DNA from: Glycomyces artemisiae
Lineage (GTDB): Bacteria; Actinomycetota; Actinomycetes; Mycobacteriales; Micromonosporaceae
NCBI RefSeq assembly: GCF_003002955.1
Contig: NZ_PVTJ01000009.1
Coordinates: forward strand, 62,001-126,000
Length of the DNA: 64,000 bases
Direction of reading: 5' to 3'
The translations under genes and the position numbers were made by a program. The number at the start of each line of letters is the position of its first letter. The stretch's first letter is position 1. A model generated the notes under the pieces. It worked only from the letters and a program-made list of their open reading frames with translations. It was not told where the DNA came from and did no database searches. Below, in pieces: positions 15,633 through 24,336 of the stretch.

Positions 15633-16036
15633 GCCGCAGTCATCCACCACACCCAGGTGGAGACGGCGTCCATGACGAGGACCCCAGTCGACTTGTCGGG
15701 GACCGGCGGGTTCGCGAGCTCGCAGTCGACCGGCCCGCAGTCCCAACCGGGGACCGTCAAGCGCTCGCCGAGGACGGCGGCGTCGACGTGGCCGCCGAGG
15801 ATCCGGGCCGCGGCCGTGGTCTCCCCGGCGGCGTGCACGTAGGCGCGCATCGTCGCCTTGTCGGGCTGTCGGCGCAGGCCGTCGCCCAGGCGCGGGCCGC
15901 CCGCGAAGTACACGACGAGGTAGGGCGGCCGCTGGTCGAGCGGCGCCGGACCGTCGAAGACGGTGAGGTTCGGGTTCGCGCGCAGCAGCGCCAGGAACGC
16001 GGCCGCGGCAGGCTCGGCGACCGGGTCAATCGCCAC
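15629..16036 (-). CDS. Tail terminator-like protein
   Basis: The 135-aa protein has the layout of phage tail terminators or tail completion proteins: an N-terminal helix (PAAAAFLALLRANPNLTVFDG), the strand RPPYLVVYFAGG, then a turn and a strand-helix repeat (AYVHAAGETTAAARILGGHVDAAVLG). It lies between the gp10-like protein and the tail tube. It should cap the tail tube and join it to the head. The assignment is by order and fold pattern. Confidence 0.65.
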   Translation of the reverse strand: MAIDPVAEPAAAAFLALLRANPNLTVFDGPAPLDQRPPYLVVYFAGGPRLGDGLRRQPDKATMRAYVHAAGETTAAARILGGHVDAAVLGERLTVPGWDCGPVDCELANPPVPDKSTGVLVMDAVSTWVWWMTAA

Positions 16037-16415
16037 TGAGCACGTCCATGCCGAGGTCGGCGAGCGCCTGCACGAAGCGGGGGACCTCGCGGTCGAGCGC
16101 GGGCAGGCCGCCGGGGATCGGGCCGTTGTTGACGGTGCCGTACTCGATGATGTTGCCGAGGGCGCCCTGCGGGCGGTCCTTGTCGGGGCCGATCTCCCAC
16201 TCCGCGTCCGCGCCCTGGGCGCGGCGGTCGTAACTCACCGCCCGCGGCAGCGCCGGGAAGTACGGGTGGCCGGACCAGGTCTTCGCCCAGTCCTGCTTGA
16301 TGTTCAGCGCGCCCTTCTCGCCGACGGCGAGGCCCTCCCGGTGGAGGCGGCCGCCGACGCGCCCGAGCTCGGCGATGTACATCTGGAGTTCGCGGTCGTC
16401 CACGCCGTCGCTCAC
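16026..16415 (-). CDS. HK97 gp10-like head-tail joining protein
   Basis: The 129-aa protein starts at a GTG that overlaps the upstream TGA (GTGA). Basic helix LGRVGGRLHREGLAVGEKGALNIKQDWAKTW is followed by HPYFPALPRAVSYD, then GNIIEYGTVNNGPIPGG, a set seen in HK97 gp10-like proteins that line the neck or tail top. It overlaps the next gene by 11 bp. Role and placement agree. Confidence 0.68.
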   Translation of the reverse strand: MSDGVDDRELQMYIAELGRVGGRLHREGLAVGEKGALNIKQDWAKTWSGHPYFPALPRAVSYDRRAQGADAEWEIGPDKDRPQGALGNIIEYGTVNNGPIPGGLPALDREVPRFVQALADLGMDVLSGD

Positions 16416-16813
16416 CCGGTCACCTCCCGGCACAGGACGCGCCGTGCGGTCGCGTGGGACTTGTGGGAGAGGTCCTTCAGGTGGAAGACACGGCCAACGA
16501 GGTCGGGCTCGTGCACGGAGGCGTCCACGGTGATCTCGTCGTCGACGTTGAGGCCCAGCACCGCGATCGGCAGCTTGACCTCCAGCGCCAGGACGTTCTT
16601 GAACGCCTCGGCGACCTCGCGCGCCTCGCCCCAGTACCCCTTCGACTGGACTTCGCACTTCTGGCCGCTGTACAGGACGTCGTAGGTCGTGGTGACCTCG
16701 GCGGTGACCGGGTCGGTAACCGTCCCGGTGGGGCGGCGGATCGTGCAGGTGTCGACCATGCGCTCCTCGGCGGCCGCGCGGCCGGCTTCGAGCGCAGCGG
16801 CGATGTCGAGCAT
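16412..16813 (-). CDS. Head-tail adaptor/stopper-like protein
   Basis: The 133-aa protein has MVDTCTIRRPTGTVTDPVTAEVTTTYDVLYSGQKCEVQ, the typical N-terminus of head-completion proteins of the DUF6093 type, followed by strands ALEVKLPIAVLGLNVDDEITV and VFHLKDLSHKSHATARRVLCREV. This points to a beta-barrel stopper that holds DNA in the head. It overlaps the gp10-like gene by GTGA. Confidence 0.7.
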   Translation of the reverse strand: MLDIAAALEAGRAAAEERMVDTCTIRRPTGTVTDPVTAEVTTTYDVLYSGQKCEVQSKGYWGEAREVAEAFKNVLALEVKLPIAVLGLNVDDEITVDASVHEPDLVGRVFHLKDLSHKSHATARRVLCREVTG

Positions 16814-16822
16814 GGTCGCCTC

Positions 16823-17455
16823 CTATCCGGGGGTGACCGACCAGGCGCCGCGGCGGCGGCCCAGAAGCCCGAGCTTGACCTTGAGGTTCGCGACGAGCGC
16901 GGCGCCGAGAAACTCGCTGGCGAACGTCTCGGAGTAGTCGTCGATGCTCCGCTGCCGCAGCCCGGTCGGGTTCTGGTAGCAGGGGACGGCGGCGTCGAGG
17001 CAGGCGTCGACGATGTCGCCGGGGATCTCGGTGTAGCCGTGGCTGTAGGTGACGCGCACGCGCGGGGACCACACGCCGAGGACACGGGTGCGCGGCCAGC
17101 CCATGAGGCGGCTGGTCTGGGACCAGGCCTGCCCGCGGGTGAGCTCGTTGCCGAGCCGCGTGAAGTCGCGGTCCTCGACCAGGGTCAGGTCGAGGCCGCC
17201 GAAGTCGCCGACCTCGACGACGGTGAGCGGGTGGTCGTCGTCGACGGCGACGGGCCGCTGCGGGAGCGTGAGCTTCTGCGTGGCCCCACCGAGGAGGACG
17301 GTCTCGTGCTCGACGAACGAGATCGTCTGCTGCGTGAGGCCGCGGACGATCCCGGACGAGGTGTACAGCGCGAGGTCGGCGGTGGCGTCGTCGAGGTCGG
17401 CGACGTCCTTGTGGAGGCGGGCGGCGAGCTGCGCCTTGGTGATCAGCGGGTCCAC
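16823..17455 (-). CDS. Head-tail connector protein (gp6-like)
   Basis: The 210-aa protein starts at a GTG and opens with a helical bundle (DPLITKAQLAARLHKDVADLDDATADLAL) typical of gp6-like connectors that sit under the portal. Strands follow with PVAVDDDHPLTVVEVG and RVRVTYSHGYTEIPGDIVDACLDAA, another family landmark (YxHGYxxIPxDI). The C-terminus is helical and basic. It is placed between the capsid group and the adaptor. Longer in-frame extensions upstream are not supported by codon bias. Confidence 0.75.
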   Translation of the reverse strand: MDPLITKAQLAARLHKDVADLDDATADLALYTSSGIVRGLTQQTISFVEHETVLLGGATQKLTLPQRPVAVDDDHPLTVVEVGDFGGLDLTLVEDRDFTRLGNELTRGQAWSQTSRLMGWPRTRVLGVWSPRVRVTYSHGYTEIPGDIVDACLDAAVPCYQNPTGLRQRSIDDYSETFASEFLGAALVANLKVKLGLLGRRRGAWSVTPG

Positions 17456-17481
17456 CGTCCGCCTCCCTCCGCGTGCACCGG

Positions 17482-18015
17482 CTACTCGACGATCTGGGTG
17501 AGCTGCTTGACCAGGCCCGCGCGGGGCCGCTCGCGGCCGCGTTCGACGTCGAGGGCCTGGCGGGCCTTCTCGGCGTCGCCGTCGACCCAGTCGAGGACGT
17601 CGGAGACGTTCCCGTCCGGGACAGCGTCGGCCGCCTCGGTCGGGGCCTCCTCGGTTTCGGCGACGGTGGCCGTTTCGGCCGCGGGCGCCTCCCCCTCGGT
17701 CGGCTCTGCGTCGGCCTCCTGGACCCCGGCAGGCGGGTCGGCCGGGTCGCCGTCGTTCCCGCCGTCGGCAGTCGCCGCGTCGGATCCGTCCGGGGCGCTG
17801 TCGTCGGCACCGGGGGCGCCGTGCTCGCCGGTGCTGTCGTGGCCGTCGGGCTCGTCGTCGTCGGGGCCGGTGGCCTCGGCGTCGAGGTCGGTGACGGGGC
17901 AGTGCGTCGCGAGCATGGCCCGTGCCGCGCCGCCCGTCCAGATGCTCCCGGCCGTCACGCGCAGCGGCGTGCCGCTCACGTAGGTGCGGAAATCCTGGTT
18001 TGCACGAACGCGCAT
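17482..18015 (-). CDS. Capsid-adjacent protein with long acidic linker
   Basis: The 177-aa protein has three parts: a small N-terminal domain (about 1-45, GTPLRVTAGSIWTGG), a low-complexity linker of roughly 90 residues rich in Asp, Glu, Ala, Pro and Gly, and a C-terminal helical hairpin GNVSDVLDWVDGDAEKARQAL with ERGRERPR. The C-terminal part matches the short peptide-like domain often encoded right after actinophage capsid genes. It may join the capsid to the connector. The linker is the odd part. Confidence 0.65.
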   Translation of the reverse strand: MRVRANQDFRTYVSGTPLRVTAGSIWTGGAARAMLATHCPVTDLDAEATGPDDDEPDGHDSTGEHGAPGADDSAPDGSDAATADGGNDGDPADPPAGVQEADAEPTEGEAPAAETATVAETEEAPTEAADAVPDGNVSDVLDWVDGDAEKARQALDVERGRERPRAGLVKQLTQIVE

Positions 18016-18033
18016 CTCGGTGCTCCCTTCCTG

Positions 18034-19329
18034 CTAACCGGCGTGCTCGATGACCACGGCCCGCTTGAACAGAGCCGCGTCGCCGGTGGTGATGTCGGAG
18101 GGGACGCCGAAGTCGCCGACCCACGACCACGCGGAGGACACGATCTGCTGGAGGCGGTCCTGCGGGGGCCGGATGATGCGGGCGACCTGGACGTTCGGGG
18201 CGGCGTCGACCATCTGGATCGAGGGGACGTCGGAGACGTCGGTCTCGGCCAGGAGGCGGCCCATCTCCGCGAACGGCGCGGCCACGAGCGCGTCCGCGCC
18301 GTAGACGATGGGCTGGTGGACGTCGACCGAGCCGACCTCGGCGATCGGGGCCTCTTCGTTGCGCACGAAGTCGATGCCCGCGACGCGGCCGACCGCCAGG
18401 TCGCGCCACACCGCCGACGCCTCGCCGCGGCCCTGGTAGAGCCGCTGGAACTCCTCGTCGTCGAACAGCTGGTTGAGCGTCTCGGCGTCGATGTGCGCGA
18501 CGTAGGCGCCGTCGATGGTGTCGACGTTCATGCGGCGCAGGCGCGTGGTCGCGGCCCGGAACAGCGACAGCGTCGCCACGTTCGACCCGGTGAGGTCGAA
18601 CGCGGTGTCGGCGGCACCGGGCCGGATCGAGACGGGCGCGTTGGCGGAGACGACCGCCTCGCCGATGACATCGACGCGGGTGGTCCCGAGAGTGAGCGTG
18701 TTCGTGCCCGTGTTGACGCCGATGACGGTGTTGGCGACGCCGTCCACGGTGATGTTGAGCGGGTTCGACCCCGAGACGGGGGTGGGGACGCCGTTGACGA
18801 CCACGTGGGTGAAGCCGTCGACGGACTCGACGACCATGGAGGTGTCGGTGGTGGCCGCGGCGGTCACCCAGGTGCGCCCGCCCGAGTAGGCGCGGTAGAG
18901 CCGGTCGCGGGCGATCCGGTTGAGCGACTGGCCCGCGCCGGTGGCGAGGGTCTGGATGTCCTTGAGGAACTTCGACGCCAGCGTCATCGACGACTGGAGC
19001 ATGTTGGTGTCGATCGCGTCGCCGTACTGGTCCATCGTCACCGACCACTGCTCGACCGCGTAGCTCGAAGGGGACGGGTCCGAACCGGTGATCGGGGTGG
19101 TCTTCGGCTCCAGGAGGCCGGTGCGGGTCGCCGTCGAGGTGTCGCCGAGGCCGCCCTGCCAGGGCTCGGAGGCGGCGACGCGCGGGTACAGGAACTGGGG
19201 GGTGAGGGCGTCCTCGAAGGCGCGGTCGAGCAGGCCGTTCTGCATGATGGCGCGGATCGACGACGGGAGCGTCGAGCGCACGTCGTGCCGGGCCAGGTTG
19301 AACCAGCCGCGCTTGGTCAGCGTGGTCAT
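18034..19329 (-). CDS. Major capsid protein
   Basis: The 431-aa protein has the order expected of an HK97-fold capsid subunit of the N4-gp56-like type: a long N-terminal arm and helix (LPSSIRAIMQNGLLDRAFEDAL), then QWSVTMDQYGDAIDTNMLQSSM, SLNRIARDRLYRAYSGG, VDTIDGAYVAHIDAETLNQLFDDEEFQRLY and a C-terminal P-loop/A-domain with IDFVRNEEAP. Residues about 150-235 are Thr/Val/Gly-rich strands (VVVNGVPTPVSGSNPLNITVDG) that look like an inserted surface domain. The ATG overlaps the Prp-like stop (ATGA). Confidence 0.9.
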   Translation of the reverse strand: MTTLTKRGWFNLARHDVRSTLPSSIRAIMQNGLLDRAFEDALTPQFLYPRVAASEPWQGGLGDTSTATRTGLLEPKTTPITGSDPSPSSYAVEQWSVTMDQYGDAIDTNMLQSSMTLASKFLKDIQTLATGAGQSLNRIARDRLYRAYSGGRTWVTAAATTDTSMVVESVDGFTHVVVNGVPTPVSGSNPLNITVDGVANTVIGVNTGTNTLTLGTTRVDVIGEAVVSANAPVSIRPGAADTAFDLTGSNVATLSLFRAATTRLRRMNVDTIDGAYVAHIDAETLNQLFDDEEFQRLYQGRGEASAVWRDLAVGRVAGIDFVRNEEAPIAEVGSVDVHQPIVYGADALVAAPFAEMGRLLAETDVSDVPSIQMVDAAPNVQVARIIRPPQDRLQQIVSSAWSWVGDFGVPSDITTGDAALFKRAVVIEHAG

Positions 19330-19523
19330 GGGTGTGTCTCCTCTTCGATGGTGAGCTCCACGAGCTCGGGGAACTGGGCGGCGATCTGCTCAAGTCCGAG
19401 CAGGGCCGTCTGGGTGATCGCCGACACCGCGGCGCAGACGCGTCCGCCCTCGGCCCGCTGCTCGTGGCCGTCCACCGCGAGGTGGAAGCGGCCTTCGGCC
19501 ATGGAGGCCGCGATGCGGATCAT
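19326..19523 (-). CDS. Prp-type cysteine protease, candidate capsid maturation protease
   Basis: The short 65-aa protein carries DGHEQRAEGGRVCAAVSAITQT, the signature of the Prp (YsxB/DUF464) family, with the catalytic His20 and Cys30 in the GH and VCA(A/G)xS motifs. In Firmicutes Prp trims the N-terminus of ribosomal protein L27, and the S. aureus enzyme also cleaves phage 80-alpha scaffold and capsid. Here it overlaps both the scaffold (19,520-19,523) and the capsid gene (19,326-19,329) by ATGA, so a prohead protease is the natural reading. It is shorter than bacterial Prp (about 105 aa). Confidence 0.78.
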   Translation of the reverse strand: MIRIAASMAEGRFHLAVDGHEQRAEGGRVCAAVSAITQTALLGLEQIAAQFPELVELTIEEETHP

Positions 19524-20200
19524 GAGCGGGTGCGCAGGCCGTACTTCGCCATCTCGCCGTTGAAGTCCTCACGGGTGGCGTTGCGGTAGTCGACCTTGTT
19601 GTCGCCGCCGCGGGGGCCCTGGCCGGGGTCCGGGCGGGGCTTGGGCGGCGCCGGGGCGGCCGCGGGCTCCTTCGACTTCGCCCAGTGGGGCTTGCGCTCC
19701 AGGAGGTCGGCGAGCTGGTCGCGGATGGCGTCGGTATCGATGTCGTCGCCGTCGATGAACTCGGCGGCGTTGAGCGCGGCGACCGCGTCGGTCGGGTCGG
19801 CGAAGCTTTCGGCGGCGAGTGCGGCGATCTCGGCGTTGACCGCGCGGGTCATGGCCTTCGCAGCGCGGGCCTCCGCGGCGGCCGCCTGATCGGTGAGCCG
19901 CTCCGCTTCGGTCTTCTTCTCGGCTTCGACCGCGTCGAACTTGTCGGCCTTCTCCTTGTTCTCCTTGGCGCGGCGCTCCCATTCGCGCGAGCGCTTCTTC
20001 CAGTCGATCTCCTTGCCCTTGGCGGGCTGGTCGTCGGCGGGAGCATCGTCGGAGGGCTTGTCGCCGTCGTCGTCGTGCTGGTCGTCGGTGTCGTCGGCCG
20101 GGTTCGGGTCCGTTGCGGGCTGGTCCTCGTCGCCGTCGTCGTGACGGAAGAGGGTGAACCACGGTGTGGTGGTGGGCGTTTCGCCCTGGTCGTGCGCCAT
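19520..20200 (-). CDS. Scaffold protein
   Basis: The 226-aa acidic, helical protein lies just before the capsid. An Asp-rich N-terminus (about 20-60) is followed by KKRSREWERRAKENKEKADKFDAVEAEKKTEAERL, the coiled-coil motif of DUF4355-type phage scaffolds, then helix ALAAESFADPTDAVAALNAAEF and IDTDAIRDQLADLLERKPHW, and a basic Pro/Gly tail. It should guide prohead assembly and then leave, perhaps cut by the Prp-like protein that overlaps it. Confidence 0.85.
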   Translation of the reverse strand: MAHDQGETPTTTPWFTLFRHDDGDEDQPATDPNPADDTDDQHDDDGDKPSDDAPADDQPAKGKEIDWKKRSREWERRAKENKEKADKFDAVEAEKKTEAERLTDQAAAAEARAAKAMTRAVNAEIAALAAESFADPTDAVAALNAAEFIDGDDIDTDAIRDQLADLLERKPHWAKSKEPAAAPAPPKPRPDPGQGPRGGDNKVDYRNATREDFNGEMAKYGLRTRS

Positions 20201-20257
20201 GCGGCGGCCTTCCTTCTGGTGCGGGTTGGGAGTCGGGCTCCCGGTGCGGTCGGCTGC

Positions 20258-21286
20258 TCAGTGCCAGATGTAGCCGTGGAGGCGCAGCAGCCGGATCGCG
20301 TGCTCTTGGTCCCGGGCGATCGCGTAGATCGATTCGGGCATCATTCGTGGGGCGGATCCGCCGCCGGGGAGGCGGACGGGGCGGCCTTCGAGGGTGATGT
20401 AGGTGTCCTGGCCCAGGACGTTCACGGTGCGCAGGCGCCCGCGGCGGCCGGTGATGGCGAACTGGTTCGCATCCAGGCGGATGTCCTTGCCGCGGCGCGT
20501 CAGCCGGTTGGTGACGGTGCCGGTCATGCCCGCGGCGCGGCGGCGGGCGTTGACGACGGCGTAGATGTCGGCGCCGTCCCTGATCGCCTGCGCGCCCGCC
20601 TTCGTGAAGATCCGGGCCTGCTCGGCCTGTGATAGCGACTCGAAATAGGCCATGGGGTCGGTGCGGTGGTCCATCCCCTTGTCGCGGGTGGTCGGCATCG
20701 AGATGCAGTCGTCGCCAGGGTGGCGGCGGAACGCGGTGTTCCAGGCGCGGCCGTCGCCGGCGAGGATCGCGCACCGCGAGCACGACGGCGGGGTGAGGAC
20801 CCGCACGTACTCGGTGACGCGCCGGTTAACGCCCGCGACGGAGTCGGCGTTGCGGAACGCGTCGGCGACCTGGGTGCGGCAGATCATGTCCAGGGCCGTC
20901 CAGCCGAGCCCGAGCGCGCGCGACCGGACCGTCCCGGCGGCGAGGGCGCTGAGGGTCGTCAGGGCGGGCTGCATCAGCAGCGACTCCAGCGGCCGCCCGT
21001 CGGAGGCGGTGCCGACCAGCGCCCACGGGTCGAGTTCGCCTTCGGTCGGTTTCGTGATGTCCTGCTGCCCGAGGGCGGCGGCCGTGTAGGCCTCGGCGGT
21101 CCGCGCGGCGTCGAGCTGGGCGGCGGCGATGACGACCAGGAGCCGCGGCAGGAGGTCGAGCCAGGAGGCGGCGACGCGGGTGAGGTCGACGCGGCGCCAC
21201 AGGCGGCGGGCTTCGGCCGTCGCGGCCGCGGAGGTGCGCTTGAGGTGCGCGGCGCGGTCGCTACTGGCCTTGAGCGGCGGCTGCAC
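20258..21286 (-). CDS. MuF-like minor head protein
   Basis: The 342-aa protein follows the portal, which it overlaps by 26 bp. It has the VG15/MuF plan: an N-terminal helical half (RRLWRRVDLTRVAASWLDLLPRLLVVIAAAQ) and a centre with TEYVRVLTPPSCSRCAILAG, the CxxC block typical of these head proteins, then HPGDDCISMP. Such proteins enter the head with the portal. The C-terminal segment is basic with TRRGKDIRLDANQFAITGRRGR. The C-terminal third shows no toxin domain. Confidence 0.78.
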   Translation of the reverse strand: MQPPLKASSDRAAHLKRTSAAATAEARRLWRRVDLTRVAASWLDLLPRLLVVIAAAQLDAARTAEAYTAAALGQQDITKPTEGELDPWALVGTASDGRPLESLLMQPALTTLSALAAGTVRSRALGLGWTALDMICRTQVADAFRNADSVAGVNRRVTEYVRVLTPPSCSRCAILAGDGRAWNTAFRRHPGDDCISMPTTRDKGMDHRTDPMAYFESLSQAEQARIFTKAGAQAIRDGADIYAVVNARRRAAGMTGTVTNRLTRRGKDIRLDANQFAITGRRGRLRTVNVLGQDTYITLEGRPVRLPGGGSAPRMMPESIYAIARDQEHAIRLLRLHGYIWH

Positions 21287-22703
21287 CGGCGAGGACCGCT
21301 TCGTCGTCGGCTTCGGCCGCGTCGAGGGCGGCCTGCTGGGCCGGGCTCATCCGCATGGCCTGCCCGAGCTGGGTGACCGGGTCGCGTTCGAGCTCCTCGG
21401 CGTCTTCCTCTTCCATGCGCTTGATCTGCGTGTCGGTGTAGCCGACGTCGATGCGGGCCTGGCGCTTGGTGGAGATCCCGGCGGTGAACAGTTTCACGGC
21501 GGCGTCGGCGGCCTGCGCCTTGGTGGGGGTGGCGGGGTCGCGCCAGACGGTCTCCATGCGGGCGAGGTCGGAGACGTCGCGGCCGGTGATGGCGAGGGCC
21601 TTGCGCTGCGTGGTCTCCCACGTGCCGCCGTAGCCGCGCTGACGGCGCTCGGCGCGCTTGACCAGGCGCGACTCCGAGGAGCGGATCGCGTCCGCGGAGG
21701 CGGGGTTGCCGTCGGAGAAGCCCATGTAGTGCGGGGGGAGCGCGCCGAGGGCGCCGCACATGCGCGCGAGGAGGTTGAGGGTGTCGTGGAAGTTCTTCAG
21801 GTCGGCTTCGGGGAACTGGCCGACCTCGGCGCCTTCGTCCTTGCGCTTCATGGACGCCCAGATGCGTCCGGCGACCTTCGACCAGGCGGAGATCTTGTTG
21901 CCGACCTCGTCGACGAAGTCCTCGGGCCCGAAGCCGAGCGCCCATCTCCTGGGCATGGCGTGGAATTCGGCCGACACCATCATGTCGGTGCCGATCTTGC
22001 AGGCCGCGTCGGAGATCGGGATGATCGAGGCGAGCTCGGAGCGGCCGTAGATGCCGTCGCCGTGGAGGCGGGTCTTGTTCAGCAGCGGCGTGACCGGGTT
22101 GAAGTCGAGGTTGTGCTCGTCGCGCTTGTACTCGGGGTCCTCGATCCAGTCGTCGCCGTCGCGGATCCACCAGGCGGTGATGCCGGGGACGTAGAGGGTG
22201 GCGTGGTCGACCTTGTCCTTGCCTTCGCCCTCGCACCAGAATTTCGCGGCGTCGCGGACGGTGCGGGTGCGCGGGTCGTTCTCGTGCACGACCTCGAACG
22301 GCGACTCGACGGTGATCAGCGGCGTCTCGTCTTCGTCGGCGTCCTCGTTCGTGCCGACGATGGTGTAGGCCCGCTCGCACACCATGGCCTCTTGGTGCCC
22401 CATCTGCGAGGCCTCGTCGAGGTCGTTGCGCTGCCACTGCTCCCACAGCTGGTCTTCGAGCTTGCTGTCGCCCCAGACGCGGAATCCTTCGACGTCGAGG
22501 CGGTCGTCGAGGGAGTCGACGACGAGCTCAGGCCAGTTGATGACGACCTGCTTGAGCCGGTCGTCGAGCTCGGCGATCAGCTCGGGATGCAGGTAGGAGA
22601 GCGACTGCTTGCCCTCGTAGAACGAGTTCAGGCGCTCCAGGTCGGGCAGCTGGGCCTTGTGGCGTTGTTCGAGGCGCTTGAGGACGTCGACGAGCTCAGC
22701 CAC
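21261..22703 (-). CDS. Portal protein, SPP1 gp6-like
   Basis: The 480-aa protein has the phage portal (SPP1 type) pattern: FYEGKQSLSYLHPELI near residue 28, NWPELVVDSLDDRLDVEGFRVWG, then WQRNDLDEASQMGHQEAMVCERAYTIVG, SPFEVVHENDPRTRTVRDA, and in the clip/stem area RLHGDGIYGRSELASIIPISDAACK. The C-terminal tail is acidic. It forms the dodecameric DNA gate and is 13 bp downstream of the large terminase, the standard order. Confidence 0.9.
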   Translation of the reverse strand: MAELVDVLKRLEQRHKAQLPDLERLNSFYEGKQSLSYLHPELIAELDDRLKQVVINWPELVVDSLDDRLDVEGFRVWGDSKLEDQLWEQWQRNDLDEASQMGHQEAMVCERAYTIVGTNEDADEDETPLITVESPFEVVHENDPRTRTVRDAAKFWCEGEGKDKVDHATLYVPGITAWWIRDGDDWIEDPEYKRDEHNLDFNPVTPLLNKTRLHGDGIYGRSELASIIPISDAACKIGTDMMVSAEFHAMPRRWALGFGPEDFVDEVGNKISAWSKVAGRIWASMKRKDEGAEVGQFPEADLKNFHDTLNLLARMCGALGALPPHYMGFSDGNPASADAIRSSESRLVKRAERRQRGYGGTWETTQRKALAITGRDVSDLARMETVWRDPATPTKAQAADAAVKLFTAGISTKRQARIDVGYTDTQIKRMEEEDAEELERDPVTQLGQAMRMSPAQQAALDAAEADDEAVLAGAAAAQGQ

Positions 22704-22716
22704 ACCGTGCCCCTTC

Positions 22717-24336
22717 CTATCGGAGGACGATCATTCGTCCGTTGGAGGCGCGCATCTGGCCGGCGGCGATCGAGTCGAGGCGGGCCTGCCAGGAGAGGGC
22801 CCCGGCCATGGCGAGGTCGATGAAGTCCGTGGAGTCGGGACGCTCCTTGTAGATCGTCCACAAGGGGGTCTTGTCGTCGTCGTCCATGAGCTTCAGGTTG
22901 CCGACGCGGGCGTTGGCGATGTGCCGGGCGAGATCGGGGTCCCCGGAGTGCGTGAGCTCCCCGGAGTCGATCGCGGTCCTGTAGGCCCGCATGACCTGCC
23001 CGATCTGCTTGGGCCGGTTGGTGTACCACTCCAGGACCTTCTTCGGCCCGTACTTGCCCGCCCAGCGGGAGACGTTCGCTTCGAACCGGGGCGGGTCGGC
23101 GTAGAAGCGGACGACGTTCCACTGGTCGAAGACCGCGTCGACGGCGGCGTCGACGTCCTCGTCGAGGACCTCCCACTCGCCCTTGTAGTCCTCGGGCTTC
23201 TCCCACAGCGCGGTCACCCACTGGTGCCCGGTCTCCAGGTGCGTCGCGACCAGTCCGCACGCGTCTCTCCAGCGCGCGCCGTCGAAGCCGAGCGCGATCT
23301 GCGCGCCCTTGGCGATGACGGTGCGGGGGGCCGCGAGGTCCTTCCACCGCTCGGGGTTGAACGCCTGGTTCGCCGAGGCCACCCAGCGGTTGAGCCAGAC
23401 GCGCTCGAAGTAGGCCTTGTCGGTGTCGGCCTGGTGGTACAGGGACACGATGGAGTCGATGTCGGACCAGGCGGCGACGACGGGGCCGGAGGCCTCGATG
23501 ATCGCGGCCCGCAGGCCCTCGTCGGTCTCGATGTCGTGCCGTGCGGAGGCCTCGCGGTGGAAGTAGAACAGCTGCGGGTCCTTCGCCTTCCCGGCGGCGA
23601 CCTTCTCTGCGTACTCCTTCTCCGACTCGGCGACCGACTGCTCGCCGGAGGCGCCCGCGGTGGTCGTCGACAGCGACCACGGGTCGGCGAGCGGCCGCTT
23701 GGGGATGTTCTGGAGCATCGTCTGCCACGCCTTGACCAGCCGCGGCAGGACGAACCGGTGCGGCTCGTCCGCGTGCTGGAACGTGGTGCGCGCGCCGTCG
23801 CGGGCGTTCGGCGCCGCCGCTAGCGCGAGGGCTTTCCCGCCGCCGGAGGTACGGGTGATCCGCTCCATGGTCGGGTCGAACAGGTCCGCGTCGGTGGACT
23901 CCTCGCACATCACCTTGAGAGCGGCGTACGCGAGTTCCTCGGTCTGCTCCTCGGTGTAGGCGATCATCGGGATGTACGGGTCCTTGACCGGTTTCCCGAC
24001 GGGGTTGCCGTACGCGTCCCAGCCTGCGAAGCGGACCGGGCCCTCGGGGTGCAGCTCGACGTAGGCGACCCAGGCCGCGAATTCGGTCTTCGCGGTGCCT
24101 TTGCGCAGGGAGATGCAGACGCGTTTGAAGCGCCGCTTGCCCGCCTTCGGGTGGCCCTTGGGGTAGACCTCGTACATGCGGTAGATGAGCGCGCGCTTCT
24201 CGGCGTCGATCACGGCGGGTTCGCCGCGGAGGTCGCCGGGGCCGAAAACGCAGCGCTCTTCGATCAGGTCGCAGATCTGCGGTCCGAGTGTGGGCCAGGG
24301 TTCTTCATCGAGTGGCGGGACGATCAGCCCCGTCAC
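22717..24336 (-). CDS. Terminase large subunit
   Basis: The 539-aa motor protein starts at a GTG overlapping the small terminase stop (GTGA). The ATPase half has SLRKGTAKTEFAAW as the Walker A (a variant lacking a classic GxxxxGK[ST]) and TTFQHADEP as the Walker B-type site near residue 180, with TTTAGASGEQS after it. The nuclease half has IALGFDGARWRDACGLVATHL as its first Asp motif and DAVFDQWNVVRFYADP further on. It packages phage DNA with the HNH enzyme upstream. Confidence 0.92.
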   Translation of the reverse strand: MTGLIVPPLDEEPWPTLGPQICDLIEERCVFGPGDLRGEPAVIDAEKRALIYRMYEVYPKGHPKAGKRRFKRVCISLRKGTAKTEFAAWVAYVELHPEGPVRFAGWDAYGNPVGKPVKDPYIPMIAYTEEQTEELAYAALKVMCEESTDADLFDPTMERITRTSGGGKALALAAAPNARDGARTTFQHADEPHRFVLPRLVKAWQTMLQNIPKRPLADPWSLSTTTAGASGEQSVAESEKEYAEKVAAGKAKDPQLFYFHREASARHDIETDEGLRAAIIEASGPVVAAWSDIDSIVSLYHQADTDKAYFERVWLNRWVASANQAFNPERWKDLAAPRTVIAKGAQIALGFDGARWRDACGLVATHLETGHQWVTALWEKPEDYKGEWEVLDEDVDAAVDAVFDQWNVVRFYADPPRFEANVSRWAGKYGPKKVLEWYTNRPKQIGQVMRAYRTAIDSGELTHSGDPDLARHIANARVGNLKLMDDDDKTPLWTIYKERPDSTDFIDLAMAGALSWQARLDSIAAGQMRASNGRMIVLR

